Positions 8,812 to 17,591 of a stretch of 64,000 nt of DNA are shown here, piece after piece; within the stretch, counting starts at the first letter, position 1, and each line of letters opens with the position of its first letter. The translations under genes were made by a program, and so were the position numbers. The DNA lies in NCBI GenBank assembly GCA_014163555.1, contig JACJGO010000010.1:101319-165318 (forward strand), written 5' to 3'. Source of the DNA: Flavisolibacter longurius. GTDB taxonomy: Bacteria > Bacteroidota > Bacteroidia > Chitinophagales > Chitinophagaceae. The notes under the pieces are model-generated. The model did not search any database. It saw nothing but the letters and a program-made list of their open reading frames with translations, and was not told the origin of the DNA.

Positions 8812-10713
8812 TTAATCGACAGGCAACAGCACTTTAAAACTAGATCCCTTTTCCAGTTCGCTTTCGGCCCAGATGGAGCCGTGGTGGTTTTCCACAACCT
8901 TTCTTGCGATGGCAAGACCAATCCCTGTTCCGTCATAGGCTGTTCTTCCATGTAACCGTTGAAACATCTGGAAGATGCGCTCTGCATACACCTGCTCAAA
9001 ACCAATTCCGTTGTCTTTCACTTCAATCAGGTAATACACTTTCTCTGATGGAACGTTTCCTGGTGCATCTTTTCCTTTAACCGTGGTTGCTGTAATGGCG
9101 ATTTGTGGAGCGACATCAGGTTTGCTGTACTTCAGGGCATTGCTCACCAGGTTTTGAAAAAGCTGCTGGAGTTGCCGGCGATATCCTCTTACAACCGGAA
9201 GGTGTCCAACATCGATTCTTGCATTTTTTTCCTGAATTGCCACTTCCAAATCAGTAAGCACCACGGAAAGTTTTTCGTTCAAATCCACCTGCTCCATCTC
9301 CACGCCTGTCATACTCACATAGGAATACGTCAACAGATCATCAACCAAAAGCATCATGCGTTCCGTCGCATTTTGCATGCGCTCGAACATTACCCCTTCT
9401 CCCTCGTTCATCCGATCGGCCAAACTGGCCTTCAACCGCTCAGCAAACACCCGCACCTTTCGAATGGGTTCTTTCAGATCATGGGAAGCTGCGTGGGCAA
9501 ACTCCTCCAGCTTGCTATTGGACTGTTGCAATTCGGTGACAAGTTTTTCCAGTTCAAATTGCGCTTTTTTGACGTGGGTAAGATCGGTGAACGTAACCAG
9601 GACTTCGTCCTGAACTTTGGAGCTCATTAGATCAAGATACAGATCGTGTTGGTCAACGTTGTAGTGAACTTCCTTTCGAAGGGTATTGCCGGTCAGATAG
9701 GTTTCCTTGTACATGGCAAAGACTCCGTTGTGCAGGTAACCAGGAAAGAAAGTACTTCCCAACTCCCCACGCAGAACGTCCGGCGTCTGGCCAACATAAG
9801 CCGCAAAGGTTGGATTGGTGATCACAAAACGAAAGTCCGTCACCTCCCCCTGCTCATTTGTTACAGGTGAAAAAATGAACATCCCGGATTGTGCAGCATT
9901 AAAGACAGCTTCGAGTCGCTCGGCCGCCTGTTCGACCCTGATTTGTGCCTGCTTAATTTTTGTTACGTCGGTAAAAATATAAATCTGGTGTTCCTGATCC
10001 ATCCGGGAAACCGAAACTTCCATCCACCTGTCGGCCCCCTCCAGATAGTATTGGGTAACGACCGGTTCACCGGTTTCCATACATTGAACGCAAAGAGCAA
10101 AGTAGGGCGAGCCTACAAAGTTAGGATCCAGTTCTGAAGCGGTCTTTGACAGGTACACTTCTTTGGGAATGCCGGTGTTTCGCACGGCAGCCTCATTCAC
10201 CAGCAGGGTTTTCATGTCAATGATCGCTCCACTTTCGTCACGTATCATTTCGCTTACGGTGATGGCATTGGACGATTGCGCCATAATGTTATCCATCAGT
10301 CGCTTTTGTTCTTCCAGTTGCCGGGTCATTTCGAATTCTTCGGTTCGATCCTGAAGAACCGTAAGCACACCGCCTTCCACGCGGTTGCGGGTATAGCTGT
10401 GATATTTGTTCAGGAACGTATTATGAATCCATGCTTTTGTCTGGTAACCGTTTTGGTAACCATCCAGCAGTTCATGAAACAGTCTTTTCCTGGCAGCCGG
10501 GTCGGAAATTACAGGACTGGTGGATACGAAGTTGCCAATCACGCTGTCAGCAGATATTCCTGTGTAGCGATAAAACTCTTGGTTACAATACCGGTATTCA
10601 AAATCAATGACATCGTTTTTGTGGTCAAAAACCGGCGTCATCCAAAAGGCAGGCTGTGGTTGTTGGTCAAAAAAAGATACAACAAGATGTGGTTCCGTAA
10701 GCACCAGGTTCAT
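8812..10713 (-). CDS. PAS-domain sensor histidine kinase
   Basis: 633 residues from the ATG at 10713 (MNLVLTEPHLV); in-frame ATGs at 10734 and 10815 are alternatives. No membrane segment is seen, so it is probably cytoplasmic. Three PAS-like sensory domains (about residues 15-125, 135-260 and 265-385) are separated by helical linkers, then a HisKA domain with His411 in HAASHDLKEPIRKV, then an HATPase_c domain with N box NLVSNALKYS, G1 VKDNGIGF and G2 GTGIGLAIA. It autophosphorylates and passes phosphate to a regulator. No regulator is adjacent; the nearest is the receiver-only protein at 6316. The signal is unknown. Confidence 0.93.
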   Translation of the reverse strand: MNLVLTEPHLVVSFFDQQPQPAFWMTPVFDHKNDVIDFEYRYCNQEFYRYTGISADSVIGNFVSTSPVISDPAARKRLFHELLDGYQNGYQTKAWIHNTFLNKYHSYTRNRVEGGVLTVLQDRTEEFEMTRQLEEQKRLMDNIMAQSSNAITVSEMIRDESGAIIDMKTLLVNEAAVRNTGIPKEVYLSKTASELDPNFVGSPYFALCVQCMETGEPVVTQYYLEGADRWMEVSVSRMDQEHQIYIFTDVTKIKQAQIRVEQAAERLEAVFNAAQSGMFIFSPVTNEQGEVTDFRFVITNPTFAAYVGQTPDVLRGELGSTFFPGYLHNGVFAMYKETYLTGNTLRKEVHYNVDQHDLYLDLMSSKVQDEVLVTFTDLTHVKKAQFELEKLVTELQQSNSKLEEFAHAASHDLKEPIRKVRVFAERLKASLADRMNEGEGVMFERMQNATERMMLLVDDLLTYSYVSMTGVEMEQVDLNEKLSVVLTDLEVAIQEKNARIDVGHLPVVRGYRRQLQQLFQNLVSNALKYSKPDVAPQIAITATTVKGKDAPGNVPSEKVYYLIEVKDNGIGFEQVYAERIFQMFQRLHGRTAYDGTGIGLAIARKVVENHHGSIWAESELEKGSSFKVLLPVD

Positions 10714-10954
10714 ACGCAAAAGGGTGAAAGGCATCGAAGATACTACACTTACCAAAGCCGGGGAACAATTGCTGAGGATCCTGGCTTTTGTGGATGCAAA
10801 TTTTTCAGGGCGCACTTACACATTAGAAAAGATATTTAATGTAAATGGGACAAATCGTTTGTCTGCTACAACCTGGGAGGCAAATTATTGGCTTCCTGAA
10901 ATTTAAGTAGCCATCTTGATAGATAGCATTGCTACTCCAATTAATCGTGCTTTT

Positions 10955-11428
10955 CTAATGAAGAAAGACTCCAAGCACGCTGCCATACAACATATGTGCG
11001 GCCAGCGTAACCAGCGGAGTGCCTTTTCCATAGTTTAGCGCAAAAAATCCGGGTGGCTGCAATTGCTTCGTGGGAGTTGGCCCCTGGAAAGGCTGCGCCA
11101 TTCGCGGATGAACAGATGTAAGAATCTGAAGGCCTGCTGAAAGCACATAAGCACCGTGGACGAACCCCATTGCAAGACCAAACCACCAGCGGTGCAAATC
11201 TGCCAGTTGAAATGCGGCCGCATAAATTAAGGTAAATAACCAACCAATGAGTACATGAACCGCAAATCCAATAATGGGGGCCTTGTTGCGGTTAGCTGTA
11301 AAAAGTGTTCCCAGCAGGAAGGGCAGATCCATCCGTGAAAGACCCAGCGGCTTGGAAGCGGACATGATCAAAGTGAGAAGTACCGTAGCCCCAAAGCCCC
11401 AAAGTAATAGCCCACCAATCGTTATCAT
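10955..11428 (-). CDS. Conserved integral membrane protein of unknown function
   Basis: 157 residues with four likely membrane segments (about 3-22, 48-72, 82-103 and 135-155) and a polar loop rich in Pro and Gln before the last. Its start codon overlaps the stop of the GH15 gene by four bases (ATGA at 11425-11428), so the two are translated together. I do not recognise a named family. The tight coupling suggests it serves the same stress or osmolyte function as the glycosidase. Confidence 0.65.
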   Translation of the reverse strand: MITIGGLLLWGFGATVLLTLIMSASKPLGLSRMDLPFLLGTLFTANRNKAPIIGFAVHVLIGWLFTLIYAAAFQLADLHRWWFGLAMGFVHGAYVLSAGLQILTSVHPRMAQPFQGPTPTKQLQPPGFFALNYGKGTPLVTLAAHMLYGSVLGVFLH

Positions 11429-13239
11429 ACACCTTCGTTTTCAATCGTTTCGTTGATGGATAGAGCTGCGTTGATTAATCCGATGTGAGAAAACCCCTGA
11501 GGATAATTTCCCAATGGCTCAAACGTCTTGGGGTGAATTTCTTCTGCCAATAACCCAGTGGGGCTTGTATGAGAAACGATGTTTTCAAAAAGCCGGACGG
11601 CGTCAGTCAATTTACCTGACCTCGCCAGGTTTTCTACCAGCCAAAAATTGCAAATGCCGAAATAACCTTCTTCACCTTTGAGGCCATCATTGTTTTTGCG
11701 GTACCGGTACAGAAATCCTTTTTCTGATAGCGAACCACGAATGCATTTAACTGTGGAGCACATCCTTTCGGATGCAGCCTCACAATACCCAACCAAAGAA
11801 AAAACAAGTGAACTGGCATCCAAGGAGTCTTCATTAAAAGTTCGGGTGTAGGCATGCAACCTTTGACTGAAACCCTTTTGCTCAACCAACTGCCGAATGG
11901 CCACTTTATATTTTGCATATTTGTCGGGAGATCCATCACGCCATTGGTATCTTCTGCAAAGTTTTTCCAATCTATCCAACCCTACCCAAGCCATCACTTT
12001 GGAATGTGTGTGGTGTGCCGGTGCTGAGCGAATCTCCCAAATGCCATTATCGGGTTCTTGCCATCTTTGGCAAATCACCTCACCCAATCCTAACATGAAC
12101 TTGTGGGTAGTCTTGTCAAACCCATCTACCAAACTGGCATAACTAAAATAAGCATCCAAAACTTCACCATACACATCCAGTTGAAACTGATTGTCTGCAC
12201 CATTACCAATGCGAACAGGTCTGGAATTTTCAAATCCTTTCAACCAGCTAAGCGCCTGTTCGGGTAGTTGCTGCTGGCCATATACGGAATAAACAACCTG
12301 CAACTCCGGACGGGTAAGCTGTGTGGCATGTAGTATCCAGTTCATATAAGCGTGTACCTCATCTTCAAAACCTAGCTTTGCCAATGCTCTGACGGTGAAA
12401 GAGGCATCACGCAGCCAGCAATAGCGATAATCCCAATTTCTTTCCCCGCCAATTTCTTCAGGCAACGAGGTGGTCGGAGCCGCTATAATGGCGCCCGAGG
12501 GAGCATGTGCCAGCAGTTTTAATACCAATGCACTTCGACGCACCTGCTCTTTGTAAACACCTTCGTAGCTGCAGGGCTGCAACCATGTTCTCCAAAACGA
12601 TTTCGTTTGCTCCAACCGGTGCAATCCGGTTTTATACAATTCGGGAAGAATGGCTGGTGATTGGCAGGAACAACTAAACGAAAAGATCACCTTCTCCCCT
12701 GCTGTCAAACGAAAGTTTACGGCAGCTTTGTTTTTAATAACAGCCACTTCTTCTTCGCGAAGTGTGCTTTGCAGAAAAAAGGTGTTTTCCTTATAAAAAA
12801 ACTGGATGCCCAGCTTTTTGGCATCCAGCAGTGTGGCTGCCGATCTCCCATAATAGCGTGTGGGTTCAAATTCCATCTTCATAGGAACCGCACCGCGACT
12901 GCAATGCACTATACGAAGTATTTCATGATCCGGAAACAAGCTATACGCCTTTTCAGTTTCAGTTAGGGCAACAAAGCAGTCTGTCAAGACAACCACACCG
13001 CCAGTAGTTGCAAAAACGGTTTCCACCACATTGGTATCAGCAATATAGCGTTGAAACGAGCTGTAGTTTTCCACGGGACAAAGACGAAAGTACCCGCCCT
13101 TGTTTTTGTCCAGCAAAGCCGAAAAAATAGCAGGCGAATGAAACTCCGGAAGGCAGCACCAATCAATGGAACCATGTTTGCTGACTAGGGCTGCCGAACG
13201 GGAGTTTCCTATCAAACTGTATGCTGAAAGGCTGGGCAT
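11425..13239 (-). CDS. GH15-family glucoamylase/trehalase-like glycosidase
   Basis: 604 residues from the ATG at 13239 (MPSLSAYSLIGN), where family members begin; an upstream in-frame start at 13263 adds eight residues. An N-terminal beta domain carries GSIDWCCLP. The (alpha/alpha)6 barrel follows, with NWDYRYCWLRDASF, the region GIWEIR with HTHSKVMAW that holds the presumed general acid Glu, and EEIHPKT with GNYPQGFSHIGL holding the presumed general base. No signal peptide, so it acts in the cytoplasm. Bacterial enzymes of this branch hydrolyse trehalose or alpha-glucans. It sits between a DoxX-like gene and the overlapping membrane-protein gene. Confidence 0.9.
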   Translation of the reverse strand: MPSLSAYSLIGNSRSAALVSKHGSIDWCCLPEFHSPAIFSALLDKNKGGYFRLCPVENYSSFQRYIADTNVVETVFATTGGVVVLTDCFVALTETEKAYSLFPDHEILRIVHCSRGAVPMKMEFEPTRYYGRSAATLLDAKKLGIQFFYKENTFFLQSTLREEEVAVIKNKAAVNFRLTAGEKVIFSFSCSCQSPAILPELYKTGLHRLEQTKSFWRTWLQPCSYEGVYKEQVRRSALVLKLLAHAPSGAIIAAPTTSLPEEIGGERNWDYRYCWLRDASFTVRALAKLGFEDEVHAYMNWILHATQLTRPELQVVYSVYGQQQLPEQALSWLKGFENSRPVRIGNGADNQFQLDVYGEVLDAYFSYASLVDGFDKTTHKFMLGLGEVICQRWQEPDNGIWEIRSAPAHHTHSKVMAWVGLDRLEKLCRRYQWRDGSPDKYAKYKVAIRQLVEQKGFSQRLHAYTRTFNEDSLDASSLVFSLVGYCEAASERMCSTVKCIRGSLSEKGFLYRYRKNNDGLKGEEGYFGICNFWLVENLARSGKLTDAVRLFENIVSHTSPTGLLAEEIHPKTFEPLGNYPQGFSHIGLINAALSINETIENEGV

Positions 13240-13297
13240 GATTGCGGGTCCAATTTCCAACAAGTGGATTCAAAAATCTACTATAGAATTGTTGCTG

Positions 13298-13717
13298 TTA
13301 AGCATCCTTTTTCTCTCTGCACAAAAGGAACAAACAAAATGCGCCGATAGCCATAACCGTATCTCTTACGGCAATATCAAAGTACTGACCAGTCATAAGA
13401 AGATTAAGTGCTATGCCCAAGAGCCAAAGCGCTACCACCAGGCTTCCGATTTTTGGCTTAGCAAGCACCAGAACACCAGCCGCAATCTCGATCAAGCCGA
13501 CAATAGACATAAAACTCTGTGGAGACAAAGGCAAGAGGTTAGCCAGGGAAGGCGCCAGGTATTTGTCCCAGTCGGCTAGCAGGTGCAAGAACTTATCAGC
13601 GCCTGCAACAATGGGAACCACCCCGTAGGTCCAACGCAGGATCGTACTTACTTTTTCTGTCTGGCTGAGTGTGCCTGCCTGCGTATGTGATTTTGCATAA
13701 TCTGTTGTGATGTCCAT
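13298..13717 (-). CDS. DoxX-like membrane protein
   Basis: 139 residues from the ATG at 13717. After a polar N-terminus come four hydrophobic helices: one with LRWTYGVVPIVAGADKFLH, one with IVGLIEIAAGVLVL, one with VVALWLLGIALNLLM, and one near the C-terminus (AIGAFCLFLLCRE). The pattern, including a helix-1 ADKFLH and helix-2 EIAAGV, fits the DoxX/SURF4-like superfamily, whose members are linked to quinone-dependent oxidation or redox stress. It lies about 60 bases before the GH15 gene and about 120 bases after the sigma-factor gene on the same strand. Confidence 0.7.
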   Translation of the reverse strand: MDITTDYAKSHTQAGTLSQTEKVSTILRWTYGVVPIVAGADKFLHLLADWDKYLAPSLANLLPLSPQSFMSIVGLIEIAAGVLVLAKPKIGSLVVALWLLGIALNLLMTGQYFDIAVRDTVMAIGAFCLFLLCREKKDA

Positions 13718-13835
13718 AACCAATGTTTATACTCGTAGAGTCACAACTTCAATTAAGGTTACAAAAAAGCAAGGATTTTAATTCGTATAAAATGAAGATC
13801 GGGATATAGAAACAGCAAAATCTTGAATAGACAAT

Positions 13836-14543
13836 TTAAACCGCAGATGGGAAAGCGGCTCCATCACTACCTGGCTTGTTGTTTTCGATGGCGTTGATCG
13901 TTGCAAACACACGGTGAACGATCGCATCACAATAAATAAGGTTAAACGCATAGAGTTCTGTATGCGAATAAAATTGTTCGATCTTTTTTTGGAGAAGTGC
14001 TTTTGCCCGATTCAGCCGCACCTTAACATTTACAGGAGTTATCTGCAGGAGTTCTGCTGTTTCCGCCACAGAAAAACCTTCGAGTTCCCGCAATACAAAT
14101 ACGGTTCGATAGTGCTGGGGAATCGTTTGCAAACTCCGCTCCAGGATCAGGGTGAGCTCCCGGTTCAGCAGGTTTTCTTCGGGCTGGTTTTCTTTTGCAT
14201 ACATAGGCTGGTGCGTGGTTTGGGAAAACTCATGTAATATTTCCTTTTTGAAATACCCGTATTTAAGCTTGTAGATACATTTATTGACCATGATCCGCGA
14301 GAGCCAGGTTTTATACGAAGACCGGCCTTCGAACCCGTTGATGGCCAGGTAGGCTGCCACATGTGTATCCTGCATCAGGTCTTCGGCATCCTGGTGATTG
14401 AAGTCATAGCTTTTTGCAATTTTGTAAAGAACCGGATTGTATCGCCGGATCAACACTTCAAACAAGGCAATATCACCTTTTCGTATTTTTTCTATGACAG
14501 CAATGTCCGGATTCACGGCTATATCGTCAGTCGGGTTGTGCAT
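13836..14543 (-). CDS. ECF-type RNA polymerase sigma factor
   Basis: 235 residues from the ATG at 14543 (MHNPTDDIAV). Region 2 includes FEVLIRRYNPVLYKIA and DAEDLMQDTHVAAYL; region 4 includes IPQHYRTVFVLRELEGFSVAETAELL and the recognition helix VKVRLNRAKALL. A C-terminal tail of about 40 residues has LIYCDAIVHRVFATI, a tail common in Bacteroidota members. No anti-sigma gene is next to it. It is first in a minus-strand run with the DoxX-like, GH15 and membrane-protein genes, so these may form its regulon; that is inference from order and strand. Confidence 0.92.
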   Translation of the reverse strand: MHNPTDDIAVNPDIAVIEKIRKGDIALFEVLIRRYNPVLYKIAKSYDFNHQDAEDLMQDTHVAAYLAINGFEGRSSYKTWLSRIMVNKCIYKLKYGYFKKEILHEFSQTTHQPMYAKENQPEENLLNRELTLILERSLQTIPQHYRTVFVLRELEGFSVAETAELLQITPVNVKVRLNRAKALLQKKIEQFYSHTELYAFNLIYCDAIVHRVFATINAIENNKPGSDGAAFPSAV

Positions 14544-15001
14544 CTTACTCAATTTACACTATTTTAAACGGGTGCTGATATCCTCAACTTCTATGGAGTT
14601 GTTATTCCCTGAAAAGGTTACAAATCAAGAAAATAAAATTGTATCGATTTATTTTATCCTTTGCAATTAAAGTGGCAAGCCGGCCCATCTTTATTCCATA
14701 GTATTTTGTTTCCATGTTCCCATAAAACTTATTTCTGGCCCATTGTTATTTAAACCTTTGGGCTTCTGTAAGCCAAAAAAAACACAATGCCTTCCACACG
14801 AAAATCGAATATCAGAAGTATGGAAAAAGCATAAACAATTTCCAGTTTACCAACATAGGTTTTGAGTTCATACTACAACATCCATTTTGGCTTGCTTTTT
14901 TCTGGAGTAGTCGGGAGTCAATTTTAAAAATGCAAATGATAGATAGGTGAATAATGTAGTCAAGCAATAGCCGCTGTTATTTACAAGCATGAAAACACTG
15001 T
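14544..15001. other. Intergenic region between divergent genes
   Basis: About 460 AT-rich bases separating the sigma factor and the DUF488 gene. It should contain both promoters, but no motif is clear enough to call. A GGCTT/AAGCC hairpin near 14760-14775 lacks a proper T tract on either strand. Confidence 0.4.
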
Positions 15002-15526
15002 ATGGAAACAGAACGCATTATCTATACAATTGGCCAATCCAGCAGGGCTTTTGAATCGTTTGTTGAAATGTTACTGTCCTTCCAAATTGGAATGGTGGTG
15101 GACGTAAGGCGATTTCCCGGATCCCGCAAATACCCTCAATACAATCAACAGGAATTGAAATGGCGACTGGCTGAACACACCATTGACTACTTGCACTTGG
15201 AAAACCTGGGCGGAAGAAGAAAATCGGTTCCGGAAAGCAAACACACTGCCTGGAGGCACCCGGCATTTCGTGGGTATGCTGATTACATGGAAACCACTCC
15301 ATTCAAAGAAGGGATCAAATCACTTGAAGAAGCAGGGATGAAGTTTCGAATTGCTTACATGTGTTCAGAAGCGGTTTGGTGGCGATGCCATCGATCAATG
15401 GTTTCAGACTATTTGAAATCCCTTGACTGGCAGGTATGGCATATAGTGGATGTTGGAAAAGCAAAAGAACATCCTTATACTGCACCAGCTAAAATCGTAA
15501 ATGGAAAATTATGCTACACATTGTGA
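15002..15526 (+). CDS. DUF488-family protein
   Basis: 174 residues from the ATG at 15002. Diagnostic features are YTIGQSSRAFESF near the start, VVDVRRFPGSRKYPQYN, YLHLENLGG and the Cys-containing MCSEAVWWRCHRSM. DUF488 proteins are small cytoplasmic proteins with conserved Cys, His and Arg residues; a nucleic-acid or modification role has been proposed but is not established. It stands alone with large gaps on both sides. Confidence 0.88.
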   Translation: METERIIYTIGQSSRAFESFVEMLLSFQIGMVVDVRRFPGSRKYPQYNQQELKWRLAEHTIDYLHLENLGGRRKSVPESKHTAWRHPAFRGYADYMETTPFKEGIKSLEEAGMKFRIAYMCSEAVWWRCHRSMVSDYLKSLDWQVWHIVDVGKAKEHPYTAPAKIVNGKLCYTL

Positions 15527-15901
15527 CTTACCATTTACGATGAACAGTAGCTTTTCTCCAACCTCAGTGAAGGCTGATATAATTTCATAATCCTATTTCG
15601 CCTTAATCGTATGGCATCTACTGCTTTGATAAAATAGAAATTTATGTATAAGATTGAGACTTGCCTCTACTACCTTGCATTTTTCACTACACTTCTCACT
15701 GCTGATCTCAACTAGCCCATCCTAATAACTCATTAACTCAATAACTACTAAACCATAAGGAATGCCCCATTTTGTTTTTTGTTGCGGGTATGCGGTACGG
15801 CACCCGTGATAAAAAAAATAAAGACCACGGTTGGTTTCAATATAGGCATCAACACAGATTACAAAATCATCACCTTCACCAGCTGTTGGTATCTCTTCCA
15901 T
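15527..15901. other. Gap with possible decayed coding sequence
   Basis: No intact gene. On the minus strand just below 15901 a frame reads as protein-like (contains TAGEGDDFVICVDAYIE) out of frame with the truncated barrel gene above it. This is compatible with the relic having suffered a frameshift and loss of its main body. The remainder is featureless. Confidence 0.3.
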
Positions 15902-16111
15902 CTATGACATGCCCAAATCACTTGCAGTGCTATCCGACAATGCGGTTTTAATTGGAACACCGTTTTCACTGGTGACAAGAAGGATGGTTGCACCTTCCAG
16001 CGGACGCTGAAGAGAATCAATAACCTTTCCTGAAACAGATCCTGTTGATTGTGAAAAGGCAAACAGGCAACTAAACAGCAGTAACAGTGTACCAAGCGCA
16101 GAACGTAACAT
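15902..16111 (-). pseudogene. Truncated SusC-like/outer-membrane barrel gene start
   Basis: From an ATG at 16111 the frame encodes a good signal peptide (LLLLFSCLFAFSQS) and the first strands of a carboxypeptidase-regulatory-like domain (GSVSGKVIDSLQRPLEGATI), then stops after 69 residues. Intact proteins with this start continue for 700-1000 residues with plug and barrel, as in the gene at 21984. Here the body is missing. It is best read as a 3'-deleted relic rather than a functional gene. Confidence 0.7.
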
Positions 16112-16673
16112 TCGATCGTATGGTTTGAAGAGGATCGAAACTAAAAAAATACAGTTATCGTTCGCGATCGAATTGGTGAGCGGCGTAAAAACGGCATTAT
16201 CGTTTGTGAATCTATCCTGGGGGTTAGCACTTGCTTGCTGTCTGTTTTTTACACAAAGACAAAACAAATCCTGTCAAAACCGTAAGGGCCTAGAATCAAT
16301 CCTTGCACGAAAAGTGCTTCCATTTCAGGAAATGTGTAAACTTAATTTTTGGAACTGTTTCAACTAATGGAAAGAAGAACGGTAGCAGGAAATTGAGCCC
16401 TTTTTATATTTAAAAAATCACGCTATTAATTGTAAGGATCCAGCAAATCCAAACCTGAAACCCTGTAAATAAATTGCTTTAGGCTGTTCAGGCGTATATT
16501 AAAATTTTGATGGATTGAAAGTACAGGTTATCATTACGTGATTCTTCGATTTAAAACGAAATGTATTCGGGATCTGTGAACGTAAAAACCTGCTATTGTT
16601 TCAGGCTGGATGCAATTCTGAAACCACCTTTTCCTCTAACGATTTATACGAAACATCTGGCCTTTAACAGATG
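16112..16673. other. Intergenic gap
   Basis: About 560 bases with no supportable gene. A short inverted repeat ACATCTG/CAGATGT at about 16651-16672 lies directly after the esterase stop (minus strand) and is followed on the plus strand by a T run. It may be a weak terminator. Confidence 0.35.
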
Positions 16674-17555
16674 TCATTTTTTCTTTCGAGAGAATTCGCG
16701 TTTGAAAAAAGCCCAGGATTCTATAAAAACATCAATATCCTGCGGGAATGCATGTCCACCGCCGTTTACTTCTAAAAGCGTGACTTCCGGCTTTCCACTC
16801 TGCTGAAATGTGTAGCGGGTGATGGTTTGCTTATTGGTCGTGTCCTTGTCAGGCAACAATTTAACCACCGGCTGGCCCTTGTATCCAGCTATCCCTGCCC
16901 AATACTGAAAAGAACGTTGCGTGGAGCGAACCTCGCCCCAGGATGCGCCACCCAAGATCATTTTACCGCCACCGTGCGGATTGAGCTGATCCTCTGTACC
17001 ATTGGTGATTATCACGGCTACAGGTTTTTTCGATTCCATGCAGTCCAAGTTTGTTGTATCGGGCACATTCGCCACAATGGCACTGATAGCCCTGCACGTT
17101 TCAGGCATGGTCATGGCAAGTTTGTAAGCCATATGTCCCCCACCGGACAGACCAATCCCAGAAAAGCCTTCCTCATTTACCCCGTAGTTTTTGGCAAAAT
17201 AGCGGAGCATGGCCGCAAAAAAAGCCTGTTCATTGACGTCTTCTTTGTTTGCTTCTGATGTGGCGTGTTTGCGGCATTCGTTCCAATAACGCTTGTAGCC
17301 ATCAGGATACACCAATAAGATGTTTTCCTGCCCTGCAATGGCTTGCAGGTTGGCTGCAGGTTTCATCATGCCTTCGCCGTTGCCGCCGGACCCGTGAAGA
17401 ATGAAAACAAGGTTACTCTTTTTTGCTTTCTGCAAAGGTTGATGAAACCGAAAGGTTCGGTAATTCCCTTCTATTAACACTGAATCTACCACAACCTGGC
17501 TATACGCCTGAAAAAATGAAACTGCGGCAAGAAAAAGGCAAAGACAACTCTTCAT
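16674..17555 (-). CDS. CE1/PHB-depolymerase-type secreted esterase
   Basis: 293 residues with a signal peptide (cleavage after about AYSQ). An alpha/beta-hydrolase fold is shown by FILHGSGGNGEG (oxyanion region), LLVYPDGY, nucleophile Ser137 in GIGLSGGGHMAY, the acid in NGTEDQLNP and His in NGGGHAFP. The set fits the LpqC/feruloyl-esterase/PHB-depolymerase group that removes acyl or feruloyl decorations from polysaccharides. It starts 36 bases after the stop of the GH92 gene on the same strand, so the two are probably one operon for glycan breakdown outside the cytoplasm. Confidence 0.88.
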   Translation of the reverse strand: MKSCLCLFLAAVSFFQAYSQVVVDSVLIEGNYRTFRFHQPLQKAKKSNLVFILHGSGGNGEGMMKPAANLQAIAGQENILLVYPDGYKRYWNECRKHATSEANKEDVNEQAFFAAMLRYFAKNYGVNEEGFSGIGLSGGGHMAYKLAMTMPETCRAISAIVANVPDTTNLDCMESKKPVAVIITNGTEDQLNPHGGGKMILGGASWGEVRSTQRSFQYWAGIAGYKGQPVVKLLPDKDTTNKQTITRYTFQQSGKPEVTLLEVNGGGHAFPQDIDVFIESWAFFKREFSRKKK

Positions 17556-17591
17556 TTATTTCGGTTTACGTGTTATACAGATGAAAGAATT

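Noticed and set aside
9103..9630. Open frame antisense to the histidine kinase
   Set aside because: Lies wholly inside a well-supported kinase gene and has no protein family features.
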